A stretch of DNA of 64,000 bases, from the NCBI GenBank assembly GCA_944376295.1, contig CALWCE010000002.1, forward strand, positions 1-64,000, read 5' to 3'. The stretch is from an uncultured Clostridia bacterium. Its GTDB lineage: Bacteria; Bacillota; Clostridia; Christensenellales; Borkfalkiaceae. A program made the position numbers and the translations under genes. This document shows positions 33,449-41,231 of the stretch, in pieces. Within the stretch, counting starts at the first letter, position 1, and every line of letters starts with the position of its first letter. The notes under the pieces are model-generated. The model was not told the DNA's origin, did no database searches, and saw only the letters and a program-made list of their open reading frames with translations.

Positions 33449-33477
33449 ATTATAGCGCATTTTTTATGCTTTGACAA
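33449..33477 (-). promoter_or_regulatory. fbp promoter
   Basis: TTGTCA, 17-bp spacer, TATAAT (33454-33449). Confidence 0.8.
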
Positions 33478-33485
33478 GACCTCTT

Positions 33486-33524
33486 TTCAAAAAAACTTGC
33501 CCCCGGGAGCCCGGGGGCAGACGT
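33486..33524 (-). terminator. Terminator after the GH43 gene
   Basis: CTGCCCCCGGG/CCCGGGGGCAAG with minimal loop, then TTTTTTT on the minus strand. Confidence 0.9.
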
Positions 33525-33545
33525 TTGCATGCGGACGGCGGCAGA

Positions 33546-35495
33546 TCATTCGCCGATCGTCGAAATGTTGTTCATGAACAGGGCGCAGCTGCGCTTGCCC
33601 GTGGTGTGGCCCATCGCCGTGACGGTGAAGCCCGATCTGTTCTGTTCATAGAGCCATGCGGGGCGCACGACGCCGTAATACACCGTCTCGACCGTGGTGC
33701 CGGGAATGACGTTCGCCGAATCAAACGTGAGCTTGATATAGCCGTCGCCATACATGAGCCAGCCGCCCACCTGCGTGCCGTTATAACTTATCTTCCCGTC
33801 CTCCGAGAGCACGACTTCGACGGACTGCACCGCGCCGCTCCCCGAGATCGAACTGTTGGAGAGGGCGACGAGCTTGAAACGGCCGCCGTCGGTAAAACGG
33901 AAGAGTTCTTCCGCCGAAACGGAACGGTCGATCTCGCCGCCGTAGCGGTTGGGGTTGATGCACAGATCGCCGAAACTGTTGAGATAGTACTGATGGAGCT
34001 GCACCATGAAGACCGCCGAAGAAGGGTTATAGGTATAGGTGCGGGTGATGTATGCCGCAAGATCCAAGCCCGAGGACGTCGTGAACAGGTCGTTGTGGCC
34101 CGGCATGACGATATCCGTCTCTTTGCTGCCCGCCGCCTTGTCCTTCCAGGTGAAGCTGCCCATATACATGTTGCCCTCGTTGGCGAGGTTGCCCGGAGCC
34201 TGATTATACACGCTGCCGCCGTTGACGGAGGTGTATCTGCCCCAGACGGACTCGCTCCTGCCGCCCCACATCTGATAGGCGACGTTGAGCCCGTTGTAGG
34301 AGTGCATGGAGTAGTAATACGTCTTGCCCTCTTCGATGACGCCGTTCTCATCGGAAACGGTGACGTTGTCGTGGCGGGCGATGACGGGCGCTTCCATCGC
34401 GCCCTGCGAGATCATGCTGCCGTAATACTCGGTGGAGACCTCCTCGCCGTAGAGGAAGTTGCTGTACTTTTCCACCGCCTCGTTGCGGAAATCGCGCACC
34501 TCCTGCCAGGAATAGAAGGTGTCTTTTTTATACATTTTGTCCTTGCGCAGACCCGTTTTGGGGTCCAGCTCGAGCATCCAGTTGCCCGTGCCGAAGGAGC
34601 CGTACGCCATATACATCTTGCCGTCCGTATCGTAGACGATCTGCGGGTCGATGGAGTTGACGTCGATGGCGCCCTCCGTGCCGTCGGGGATGCAGGACTG
34701 CATGAGAACGCCCTTGTAGACGAAAGAGCCGGGCTCGATCGTATCGGACTCCATGAGGATGATGCACGCCTTGGAGTAGTTGGTGCCGTCAACGTTGACA
34801 AGCGCGTCGGAGACGCAGCAGGTATAGAGCCAATAGCCGCCGTCGGGAGCGGCGACGATATCGGGCGCCCACCACTGGACAAAGCCGGAATCGTTGGTGC
34901 CGCCGATCCAGTCTATCAGCTTCTGCGGAAGGATGCTGTCCGACTCCGTCGTCTTGCCGAGGTATTCCCAGGTGAGAAGATCGGTGGAGCGGCGGATCTC
35001 GTTGCCGTGATCCCAGCCCGTGGAGACGATGTAATAGGCGGGCGCGCCGTCCTCCTCCACTTCGATGAGGGAAGGATCGTGGCAGCCGCCGAGAAGATCG
35101 CCGCTCTGCGAATAGTCGAGCGCCGTGCCGTCGTACTGATTGCCGGGATCGGTGGGATAGGCGGGCACGACTTCCACGCGGAATTTGTCTCCCCCCTTCA
35201 AGGTGAGCGTCAAAACGCCCTCCGAAACTGCCGTGACCGTGCCCGTCGCTTCATCGTAGGTAGCGATCGTATCGGGATCGGAAACGGCGTTGCCGTCCGC
35301 ATCGACGGCGGAGACGGACTCCGCGCCTTCGACGACGACTTTGGTGTCGGCTTCCGACAGAAAGCCCGCGCCGAGATTGTCGAAACAGATGCGCGCCGCG
35401 GTCGGCTCCTCTGCGGCGTTCTTGCAGCCCGTAAGAAGGCTTAAAGCGAGAACCGAGCCGAGCGCAAGCGAAATTACTTTGGATAACTTCTTCAA
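33546..35495 (-). CDS. GH43 arabinanase-like lipoprotein
   Basis: 649 residues from TTG 35495 (GGAGGGG upstream; no ATG fits the signal). Lipoprotein signal peptide with lipobox LLTGC, a bacterial Ig-like domain (about 35-105), then a five-bladed GH43 propeller. Catalytic residues in order: CHDPSLIEV (general base Asp), NSIDPQIVYD (pKa modulator Asp) and MEAPVIARHD (general acid Glu). The C-terminal 130 residues are a beta-sandwich. Probable endo-1,5-alpha-L-arabinanase acting on plant arabinan outside the cell; no transporter or second glycosidase adjoins it. Subfamily is inferred. Confidence 0.87.
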   Translation of the reverse strand: MKKLSKVISLALGSVLALSLLTGCKNAAEEPTAARICFDNLGAGFLSEADTKVVVEGAESVSAVDADGNAVSDPDTIATYDEATGTVTAVSEGVLTLTLKGGDKFRVEVVPAYPTDPGNQYDGTALDYSQSGDLLGGCHDPSLIEVEEDGAPAYYIVSTGWDHGNEIRRSTDLLTWEYLGKTTESDSILPQKLIDWIGGTNDSGFVQWWAPDIVAAPDGGYWLYTCCVSDALVNVDGTNYSKACIILMESDTIEPGSFVYKGVLMQSCIPDGTEGAIDVNSIDPQIVYDTDGKMYMAYGSFGTGNWMLELDPKTGLRKDKMYKKDTFYSWQEVRDFRNEAVEKYSNFLYGEEVSTEYYGSMISQGAMEAPVIARHDNVTVSDENGVIEEGKTYYYSMHSYNGLNVAYQMWGGRSESVWGRYTSVNGGSVYNQAPGNLANEGNMYMGSFTWKDKAAGSKETDIVMPGHNDLFTTSSGLDLAAYITRTYTYNPSSAVFMVQLHQYYLNSFGDLCINPNRYGGEIDRSVSAEELFRFTDGGRFKLVALSNSSISGSGAVQSVEVVLSEDGKISYNGTQVGGWLMYGDGYIKLTFDSANVIPGTTVETVYYGVVRPAWLYEQNRSGFTVTAMGHTTGKRSCALFMNNISTIGE

Positions 35496-35523
35496 GATAC
35501 CCCTCCCCCTATATTTTTGTTTT

Positions 35524-35552
35524 ATTCTATCATAAACTGTTTCAAATTGCAA
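35524..35552 (-). promoter_or_regulatory. Promoter of the GH43 gene
   Basis: TTGCAA (35552-35547), 17-bp spacer, TAGAAT (35529-35524). A run of nine T followed by nine G lies at 35588-35605, 36 bp further upstream. Confidence 0.75.
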
Positions 35553-35624
35553 TAGAAATAAAAATTTTTGTGGGGCGGAACGGAAAATTTTTTTTTGGGG
35601 GGGGGCGGAAAGAGAAAAGACAAA

Positions 35625-36440
35625 ACCTCTCCGCAGGGGAGAGGCTTTGCCTAAGTGAGAGAATATGAAAAAATTATGGAGTGTAAGCTGCTTCCTGCGC
35701 TTGCAAGCATATCTTACCTCATCCGCGTGTATTCTGCGTGAAAACCACATTAAAAGGGGGAGAATTTCGGGGGAAATACGGTGAAATGCGGGGGTGACAT
35801 CAAGGAGGTTGGCGTTTACTCCGGCAATTACTCCCTCCGTCGCGCTGCCGGGCTTAACAACCCTTCCGCCTCGCTTCGCTCGGCACCCTCCCTTACACAG
35901 GGAGGGCTAAAATGAGGTGACTCCTTCCGCCCCTTCGGGGCACCTCCCTCTTATATAGGGCTCCCAAAAAAGATTTGCCTTGGCAAAGATTTTTGGGAAG
36001 AGGGCGAGAAAGCGCTTTCTTGTCTTTCAGGGTTCCCACAAAACTCGCGTAGCGAGTTTTGTGGGAAGAGGAGCGGCAGGCATATAAGGTCATGCGGCAA
36101 ACGAAGCGCGCCGCAGACCAAAACGCCTTGCCGCGACGAGGTGGGGCTTTGACCGCTTTCGAGCTTGGAAACGGCACATTGTCCGTGTCGTTACAGGGCT
36201 CCCGCGCAGATGCGAAGCAGATGCGTGGGAAGAGGAGACGCAAGCCGAGCGGTCAAGCCGCGAGGAACGCAGCGGCGGACCTAAAGGCTTTGCGGCGACG
36301 AGAGCGCGGGCACTACCGCGCGAGAAAAGCAGGCGTAAAAAGCGCAGCGGTTGCCGTCAGGCGATCGCTCGCATATGCGCCTTGCGGCGACGCGGGAGGC
36401 AAGGGGGATGCGGTTGCGGCGACGCGGGAGACTAAAATGA
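35625..36440. repeat. Palindromic repeat cluster upstream of the GH43 gene
   Basis: No gene. CCTCTCC-GCAG-GGGAGAGG (35627-35646). CTCCCTCCGTCGCG unit (35829-35912). Three hairpins of the GGG(C/T)TCCC...GGGAAGAGG family with different stems: AAAAAAGATTTGCC (35957-36003), ACAAAACTCGC (36029-36072) and GCGCAGATGCG (36199-36236). A GGGGCTTTGACCGC unit at 36142-36180 is inverted relative to 47668-47700. Confidence 0.85.
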
Positions 36441-36445
36441 GGAAT

Positions 36446-37963
36446 TTACAGGAATTTTGAGGCGATGGCGTGGGCGATGCGGAGGCCGTCGGCGGCGGCA
36501 GAGGTGATGCCGCCCGCATACCCGCAGCCCTCGCCGCAGGGGTACACGCCCGAGATGCCCTCCGCCTCGAAATTTTCGCCGCGCAGGATGCGGACGGGAG
36601 AGCTCGTGCGCGATTCGACGCCCGTCAACACGCCCTCATACGAGGAAAACCCCGCAAGGCGCAGCGCCATATCGGGGATGGCGGCGCGGAGAGACGCGCA
36701 CACGGCGGGGGGAAGATAGGCGTCGACGGGCGCAAAGGCGGTGCCGCGCGCGTAGGAAGGTCTGACCTCGCCGAAGTAGTAGCTCTCCTTTTTGGCAAGG
36801 AAGTCGCCCACGAGCTGCGCGGGGGCGAGATACCCGCCGCCCGCCGCAAGATATGCGGCGCGCTCGATCTTGCGCTGGAAGGCAACGCCCGCCAAAGCGC
36901 CCTCGCCGAAGTCTTCCTTTTTCACCTGCACGACGAGCGCGGAATTGGCGTTCTTTTCGTCGCGGGCGAAGTTGCTCATGCCGTTGACGACGACGCCCCC
37001 CTCTTCGGACGCGGCGGGGATGACGACGCCGCCCGGGCACATGCAGAAGGTGAACACGGCGCGCTCCGAGGCGTGCGAGACGAGTTTATAGTCGGCGGGC
37101 GGGAGCGCCGCGTAGCCTTCGCCGTACTGCGCCCGCGAGATGCGCGACTGGAGATGCTCGATGCGCACCCCCACCGCGAAGTCCTTCGCCTCCATGTGAA
37201 AACCCCTGTTTTGCAGCAGTTCGAAGGTGTCGCGCGCGCTGTGGCCGACGGCGAGGACGAGAAGGGAAGCTTCCTCCCACGCGCTGTTCACGGAGATAGC
37301 GGTGAGCGCGCCGTCTTTTATGCGCACGTCGTCGAGCTTGCTGCTATAACGGATGGCGCCGCCGTGCTCCAGGATATAGCGGCGCATATTGGCGATGACG
37401 AGGCGGAGCTTATCGCTGCCGATGTGCGGGCGGCCGAGATAGGCGATCTCTTCGGGCGCGCCGAATTCCACGAACGTTTCCAAGATCTCGCGGTGGAAGG
37501 CGCTATTGGTCTGCGTATAGAGCTTGCCGTCCGAAAAGGTGCCCGCGCCCCCTTCGCCGAACTGCACGTTGCTGTCGGGAGCGAGCACGCCCGTCTGAAA
37601 GAAATTCTCGATGTCCTGGGCGCGCTCTTCGACGGGTTTGCCGCGCTCGAGAAGGACGGGCTCCATGCCGTGACGGATGAGGCGCAGGGCGCAGAAGAGC
37701 CCCGCGGGACCTGCGCCCGCGATGAACACTTTGGGTGCGGGGCGCGTGATGCGGGGATAGGTGCGCGCGGGGGGCTGTTCGGGGCGGGAGGAGCACTCCA
37801 CCGAATACACCCACCTGATGTTGGACTTGTCGCGCGCGTCGAGCGATTTTTTGAGGATGCGGAAATAGCGGACGGGCGCGTGCAGCTTGCGTTCGCACAG
37901 TTTGAGAAGTTCCGTCTCCTTCTTCCCGGGGCGCAGGGTGAGGTTGTGATAAATTACAGGCAT
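36446..37963 (-). CDS. FAD-dependent oxidoreductase (COG2509-like)
   Basis: 505 residues. A short N-terminal domain (to about 75) precedes FAD-binding GAGPAGLFCALRLIRHG; EGGAGTFSDGKLYT and CPGGVVIPA are family motifs and PCGEGCGYAGGITSAA closes the FAD site. Substrate unknown. ATG 37963 lies inside the end of the preceding flavoprotein gene (10-bp overlap). Confidence 0.88.
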   Translation of the reverse strand: MPVIYHNLTLRPGKKETELLKLCERKLHAPVRYFRILKKSLDARDKSNIRWVYSVECSSRPEQPPARTYPRITRPAPKVFIAGAGPAGLFCALRLIRHGMEPVLLERGKPVEERAQDIENFFQTGVLAPDSNVQFGEGGAGTFSDGKLYTQTNSAFHREILETFVEFGAPEEIAYLGRPHIGSDKLRLVIANMRRYILEHGGAIRYSSKLDDVRIKDGALTAISVNSAWEEASLLVLAVGHSARDTFELLQNRGFHMEAKDFAVGVRIEHLQSRISRAQYGEGYAALPPADYKLVSHASERAVFTFCMCPGGVVIPAASEEGGVVVNGMSNFARDEKNANSALVVQVKKEDFGEGALAGVAFQRKIERAAYLAAGGGYLAPAQLVGDFLAKKESYYFGEVRPSYARGTAFAPVDAYLPPAVCASLRAAIPDMALRLAGFSSYEGVLTGVESRTSSPVRILRGENFEAEGISGVYPCGEGCGYAGGITSAAADGLRIAHAIASKFL

Positions 37964-39105
37964 AAAAGCGCCTCCGAAGCAAGATAGGCGGACGTGAACG
38001 CCCATTGCAGGTTATAACCGCCGCAGTCGCCGTCGACGTTGAGCATCTCGCCCGCAAAGAAGAGATTGGGCGCAAAGCGGCTTTCGAGCGTCTCTTTGAC
38101 CTCGGAGAGGGGCACGCCGCCCCGCGTCGCCTGCGCGGAAGCAAAGCCGAGCGTCCCCTTGACGGTGACGGGGAAGCCCTTTAAAAGGGCGGCAAGGCGG
38201 CGCTTATCCCCTTCGCTCTTTTTGTAGAGGAAGCGCCCGAGCCCGTTGTTGACGAGGCATAAAAGACAGTCCGCCCCCTCCCCCTTTTCAAGCGCGGAGA
38301 GGATGCGGTCTTTGGGAACGTCGGGCAGAAGATCGAGAAGGACAGTGTCGCCCGCCTCGGCATAGGAAGAGGCGCGGAAGGCGGCGTCGCCCGAAAGCCC
38401 GCTCTCCGTGAAGAGCACGTCGCCCCGCACGCGGCAGACTTCCCTGCCCGCGCGAAGGACGATGAGGACGGCGTCGATGCGGATGCCTTTGAGCCCGCGC
38501 ACCTCGTTTGCGTCGCATTTCAGCTGCACGAGGACGGGAGACAAGGGCAGCACGGTGTGCCCCAGAGGCTTTACGAGGGAGAACGCCGAGCCGTCCGTGC
38601 CGAAGTTGGGCGCGGCGCACCCGCCTGCCGCAAGAAGGACGGCGGAAAAGCGTTCCGTCCCCGCCGCCGTAGAAAGAGCAAAGCCGTTTTTCTCCCTTTT
38701 GATGGAAGTAACTTGGGCGGAAAGGCGGATGTCGGTATGGAGTCGGGAAAGTTCGCGGCGGAAAAGGTCGGTAATTGCAGACGCCTGCCGCCCCGCGGGG
38801 TACACCCTGCCGCGCGCATCGGGCAGAAAGACGCCGCCGAGCGTTTCGAGAAAGGCGATCGTCTCCTCCGCGCCGAAACGCTGAAGGGCGCGGGCGAGAA
38901 GGGCGGGATCGTCCGTATGATAGTGTTCTGCCCCCATGTGAAGGTTGGTGACGTTCCCCTGCCCGTTGCCCGTTGCGGACAGCTTGCGGCCGAGGCGTTC
39001 TCCCCGTTCGAAGAGGGTGATGTGTTTTCCCGCCTGCAAGAGGCGGACGGCGGCCGTGAGCCCTGCGGCTCCCCCGCCGATGACGGCGATGTGATCCATG
39101 CGCAT
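37954..39105 (-). CDS. HI0933-family flavoprotein
   Basis: 383 residues. IAVIGGGAAGLTAAVRLLQAGK dinucleotide fold, RLGRKLSATGNGQGNVTN signature and GGYNLQWAFTSAYLAS at the C-terminus. Related to BaiN-type and aminoacetone oxidases; substrate not predictable. First of two overlapping flavoenzyme genes. Confidence 0.9.
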   Translation of the reverse strand: MRMDHIAVIGGGAAGLTAAVRLLQAGKHITLFERGERLGRKLSATGNGQGNVTNLHMGAEHYHTDDPALLARALQRFGAEETIAFLETLGGVFLPDARGRVYPAGRQASAITDLFRRELSRLHTDIRLSAQVTSIKREKNGFALSTAAGTERFSAVLLAAGGCAAPNFGTDGSAFSLVKPLGHTVLPLSPVLVQLKCDANEVRGLKGIRIDAVLIVLRAGREVCRVRGDVLFTESGLSGDAAFRASSYAEAGDTVLLDLLPDVPKDRILSALEKGEGADCLLCLVNNGLGRFLYKKSEGDKRRLAALLKGFPVTVKGTLGFASAQATRGGVPLSEVKETLESRFAPNLFFAGEMLNVDGDCGGYNLQWAFTSAYLASEALLCL

Positions 39106-39137
39106 ATTTTACAGCAAATGTAAAATTTTGTCAATGA

Positions 39138-39166
39138 TTGACAGACTGCGTTTTTTATGATATACT
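39138..39166 (+). promoter_or_regulatory. Promoter of the DUF1508 gene
   Basis: TTGACA, 17-bp spacer, TATACT: one of the best matches in the window, implying strong expression. Confidence 0.88.
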
Positions 39167-39197
39167 ATGAGTGAATTCAGAAATTTGGGGGTAACGT

Positions 39198-39845
39198 ATG
39201 AAAAAAAGCCCTATGGTGAAAGTCAAAGTGACGCCGCTCAAAGAAGACGAGGAAAAGAAGGCCGCAAAGCCCGCCGTGAAGGCGGAGAAAAAGTCGGCCG
39301 TAAAGACAGAGAAGACCGCTGCAAAGACGGAACAGGCGGAAAAGAAGGCTGCCGTGAAGGCCGCAAAGGCGGAAAAAGCAGCGCCGAAAGCCGCCGAAAA
39401 GAGCGCTCCGAAGACGGAAAAAGCCGCCGAAAAGAACGCGCCCAAGAAAGCCGTGAAAACCGCGCCGAAAGCGGAAAAGGCCGCTCCGAAGGCGGAGAAA
39501 CAGGAACAGAAGGGATACAGCGGCAAGTGGGTCATCTCCCCCATGAACGGGGGATATACCTTCGAACTGCGCGCCTCCAACGGGGAGAAGATGCTCTCGG
39601 GCGGGCACTATACGACGCTTGCGGGCGCGAAGGGCGGCATCGAGACGTATAAGAACAACATTAAAAAGGGGAATTTCCGCATCGTGCAGACCAAGATGGG
39701 AGACTATATCTTCCAGCTCCTGAATGCGAGCGGGAAGCTGCTTGCCTACGGCGCCGATTACAACACCCGCGCAGGCTGCGAGAGCGCGCTCGAATCTACC
39801 CGCCGCTTCGCCGCGACCGCGCCCGTGGAAGTTTCGGAGTATTAA
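39198..39845 (+). CDS. Tandem DUF1508 protein with histone-H1-like Lys/Ala tail
   Basis: 215 residues; GGGGG seven bases before the ATG. Residues about 15-100 are almost only Lys, Ala, Glu, Pro and Thr in AEKAAPKA-type repeats, like bacterial H1 homologues. Residues about 108-155 (GKWVISPMNGGYTFELRASNG...GGIETYKNN) and 160-205 are two YegP/UPF0339 domains. A polycationic tail predicts nucleic-acid binding. Function of the domain is unknown. Strong promoter and single-gene unit. Confidence 0.85.
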   Translation: MKKSPMVKVKVTPLKEDEEKKAAKPAVKAEKKSAVKTEKTAAKTEQAEKKAAVKAAKAEKAAPKAAEKSAPKTEKAAEKNAPKKAVKTAPKAEKAAPKAEKQEQKGYSGKWVISPMNGGYTFELRASNGEKMLSGGHYTTLAGAKGGIETYKNNIKKGNFRIVQTKMGDYIFQLLNASGKLLAYGADYNTRAGCESALESTRRFAATAPVEVSEY

Positions 39846-39862
39846 AAATTCCGCCGAAACGA

Positions 39863-39990
39863 TTGACAAAACGGAAAAAGCGTGATAAACGAAAAGAGCA
39901 ACAGAGGGACGCTGCATTTCAGCGGTCAGCCCCGAGTTCGATCAAATAACCGTCTCCGAGACTACCACATCATGGGCGGTTATTTTTTTA
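39863..39990 (+). ncRNA. Possible small RNA
   Basis: TTGACA (39863) with a weak -10 17 bp on, then about 95 nt containing a hairpin CGCTG-CATTT-CAGCG (39910-39924) and an end stem ATAACCG/CGGTTAT with T7 (39946-39989). No reading frame. Could simply be the terminator of the DUF1508 gene. Confidence 0.4.
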
Positions 39991-39999
39991 TGATCGGAA

Positions 40000-40260
40000 G
40001 GTGACTCCTTCCGTCACGGCTGCGCCGTGCCACCTCCCTCGGGGAGGGAGGCAAGGGGAAAAAGTAAAATTTTGCCGCACCTCACCTTCACGCAAGACTC
40101 GCTGCGCGATCTCTTCGGGAAGTGTTTACTCCCTCCGTCTCACCATCGGCATACGCCGAATGATGAGCCACCTCCCCGAAGAGGAGGCTAAATTGTGGAA
40201 TTTAGCAAATCAGGAAAACGCCTGCTCACCCCTCAAGAAGGCGCCTAAAATAAGGAAAAA
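40000..40260. repeat. Palindromic repeat cluster
   Basis: No gene. CTTCCGTCACGGCTGCGCCGTG unit with CCTCCCTCGGGGAGGGAGG (40004-40054) and a CTCCCTCCGTCTCACCATCGG unit (40129-40192) nearly identical to 24083-24165, with the GAAAACGCCTGCTCACCCCT tail. Confidence 0.85.
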
Positions 40261-40263
40261 TTC

Positions 40264-40312
40264 AGAAAAATTTTGCCGCGGCGGTCCGTACGGACCGCCG
40301 CGGCGTCTTTCT
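40264..40312 (-). terminator. Terminator after mrp
   Basis: GCCGCGGCGGTCC-GTAC-GGACCGCCGCGGC followed by AAAATTTTT on the minus strand. Confidence 0.75.
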
Positions 40313-40317
40313 GAAGA

Positions 40318-41169
40318 TCATGCTTCGGGGGTGGCGCGGACGATCTCGCGCGAGGAGGAAATGACGGAGAAGAGCTCCTTCAAAGCGTCGGTATCGGCGA
40401 ATTCGATCATGCCCTCGTCGGCAAGCTCGGCATACTTCGGGTCGATGGGAAGGCGCGCCGCCGCGGGGAACTTGTGCTCCATGGCAAGCGCCGCCGCCTT
40501 GCTCGCCCCGAAGGGCTCGATCGTTCTGCCGCAGCCGGGGCAGGTGAGATAGCTCATGTTCTCTACAAGTCCCAAGACGGGGACCTTCATCATATCCGCC
40601 ATGTTGACCGCCTTTTTGACGATCATTTCGACAAGGTCCTGCGGGGTGGTGACGATGACGACGCCGCTTAACGGGATGCTCTGGAAGACGGTGAGCGGCA
40701 CGTCGCCCGTTCCCGGGGGCATGTCGATGAACATGATATCCACATCGTCCCACACGACGTCCGTCCAGAACTGCTGCGCCGCGCCCGCGATGAGGGTGCC
40801 GCGCCAGATGACGGGGTCGTCTTCATGCTCCAAAAGCGAGTTCATCGACATCATTTGGATGCCGCCCCTGGAGACGAGGGGGTAGATCTCCCCTTCCGTG
40901 CCGCGCGCTCTTTCATGCACGCCGAACATTTTGGGGATGGAAGGGCCCGTGATGTCGGCATCGAGCACCGCCGTGCGCATGCCGAGCTTGTTTGCGTGCG
41001 CAGCTAAAAGCGCCGTGACGAGCGATTTGCCCACGCCGCCCTTGCCGCTTGCGACGGCGACGACGCGCTTTACTTTTGCGTCGGGGTGAAGGGGCTTGAT
41101 GAAGGACTGCTTATCGCGCGAGGAGCAGTTGCTGCTGCAGGAGGAGCAGTCGTGCGTACATTCTGCCAT
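40318..41169 (-). CDS. mrp: Mrp/NBP35-type iron-sulfur carrier ATPase
   Basis: 283 residues. Cysteine-rich N-terminus CTHDCSSCSSNC, deviant Walker A ASGKGGVGKS at about 42, MPPGTGDVPLT, and the cluster-binding CPGCG at about 215. Assembles and delivers Fe-S clusters to apoproteins. Single gene with its own terminator. Confidence 0.93.
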   Translation of the reverse strand: MAECTHDCSSCSSNCSSRDKQSFIKPLHPDAKVKRVVAVASGKGGVGKSLVTALLAAHANKLGMRTAVLDADITGPSIPKMFGVHERARGTEGEIYPLVSRGGIQMMSMNSLLEHEDDPVIWRGTLIAGAAQQFWTDVVWDDVDIMFIDMPPGTGDVPLTVFQSIPLSGVVIVTTPQDLVEMIVKKAVNMADMMKVPVLGLVENMSYLTCPGCGRTIEPFGASKAAALAMEHKFPAAARLPIDPKYAELADEGMIEFADTDALKELFSVISSSREIVRATPEA

Positions 41170-41231
41170 AGATCTTTGCTTCCTTATCGTTTTTCCCGCT
41201 CATTGTACTCCCTTTTCGGCGCAAAGTCAAA

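Noticed and set aside
33471-35444. 657-codon plus-strand frame opposite the GH43 gene
   Set aside because: Antisense shadow; the opposite strand encodes a lipoprotein signal and all GH43 catalytic residues.
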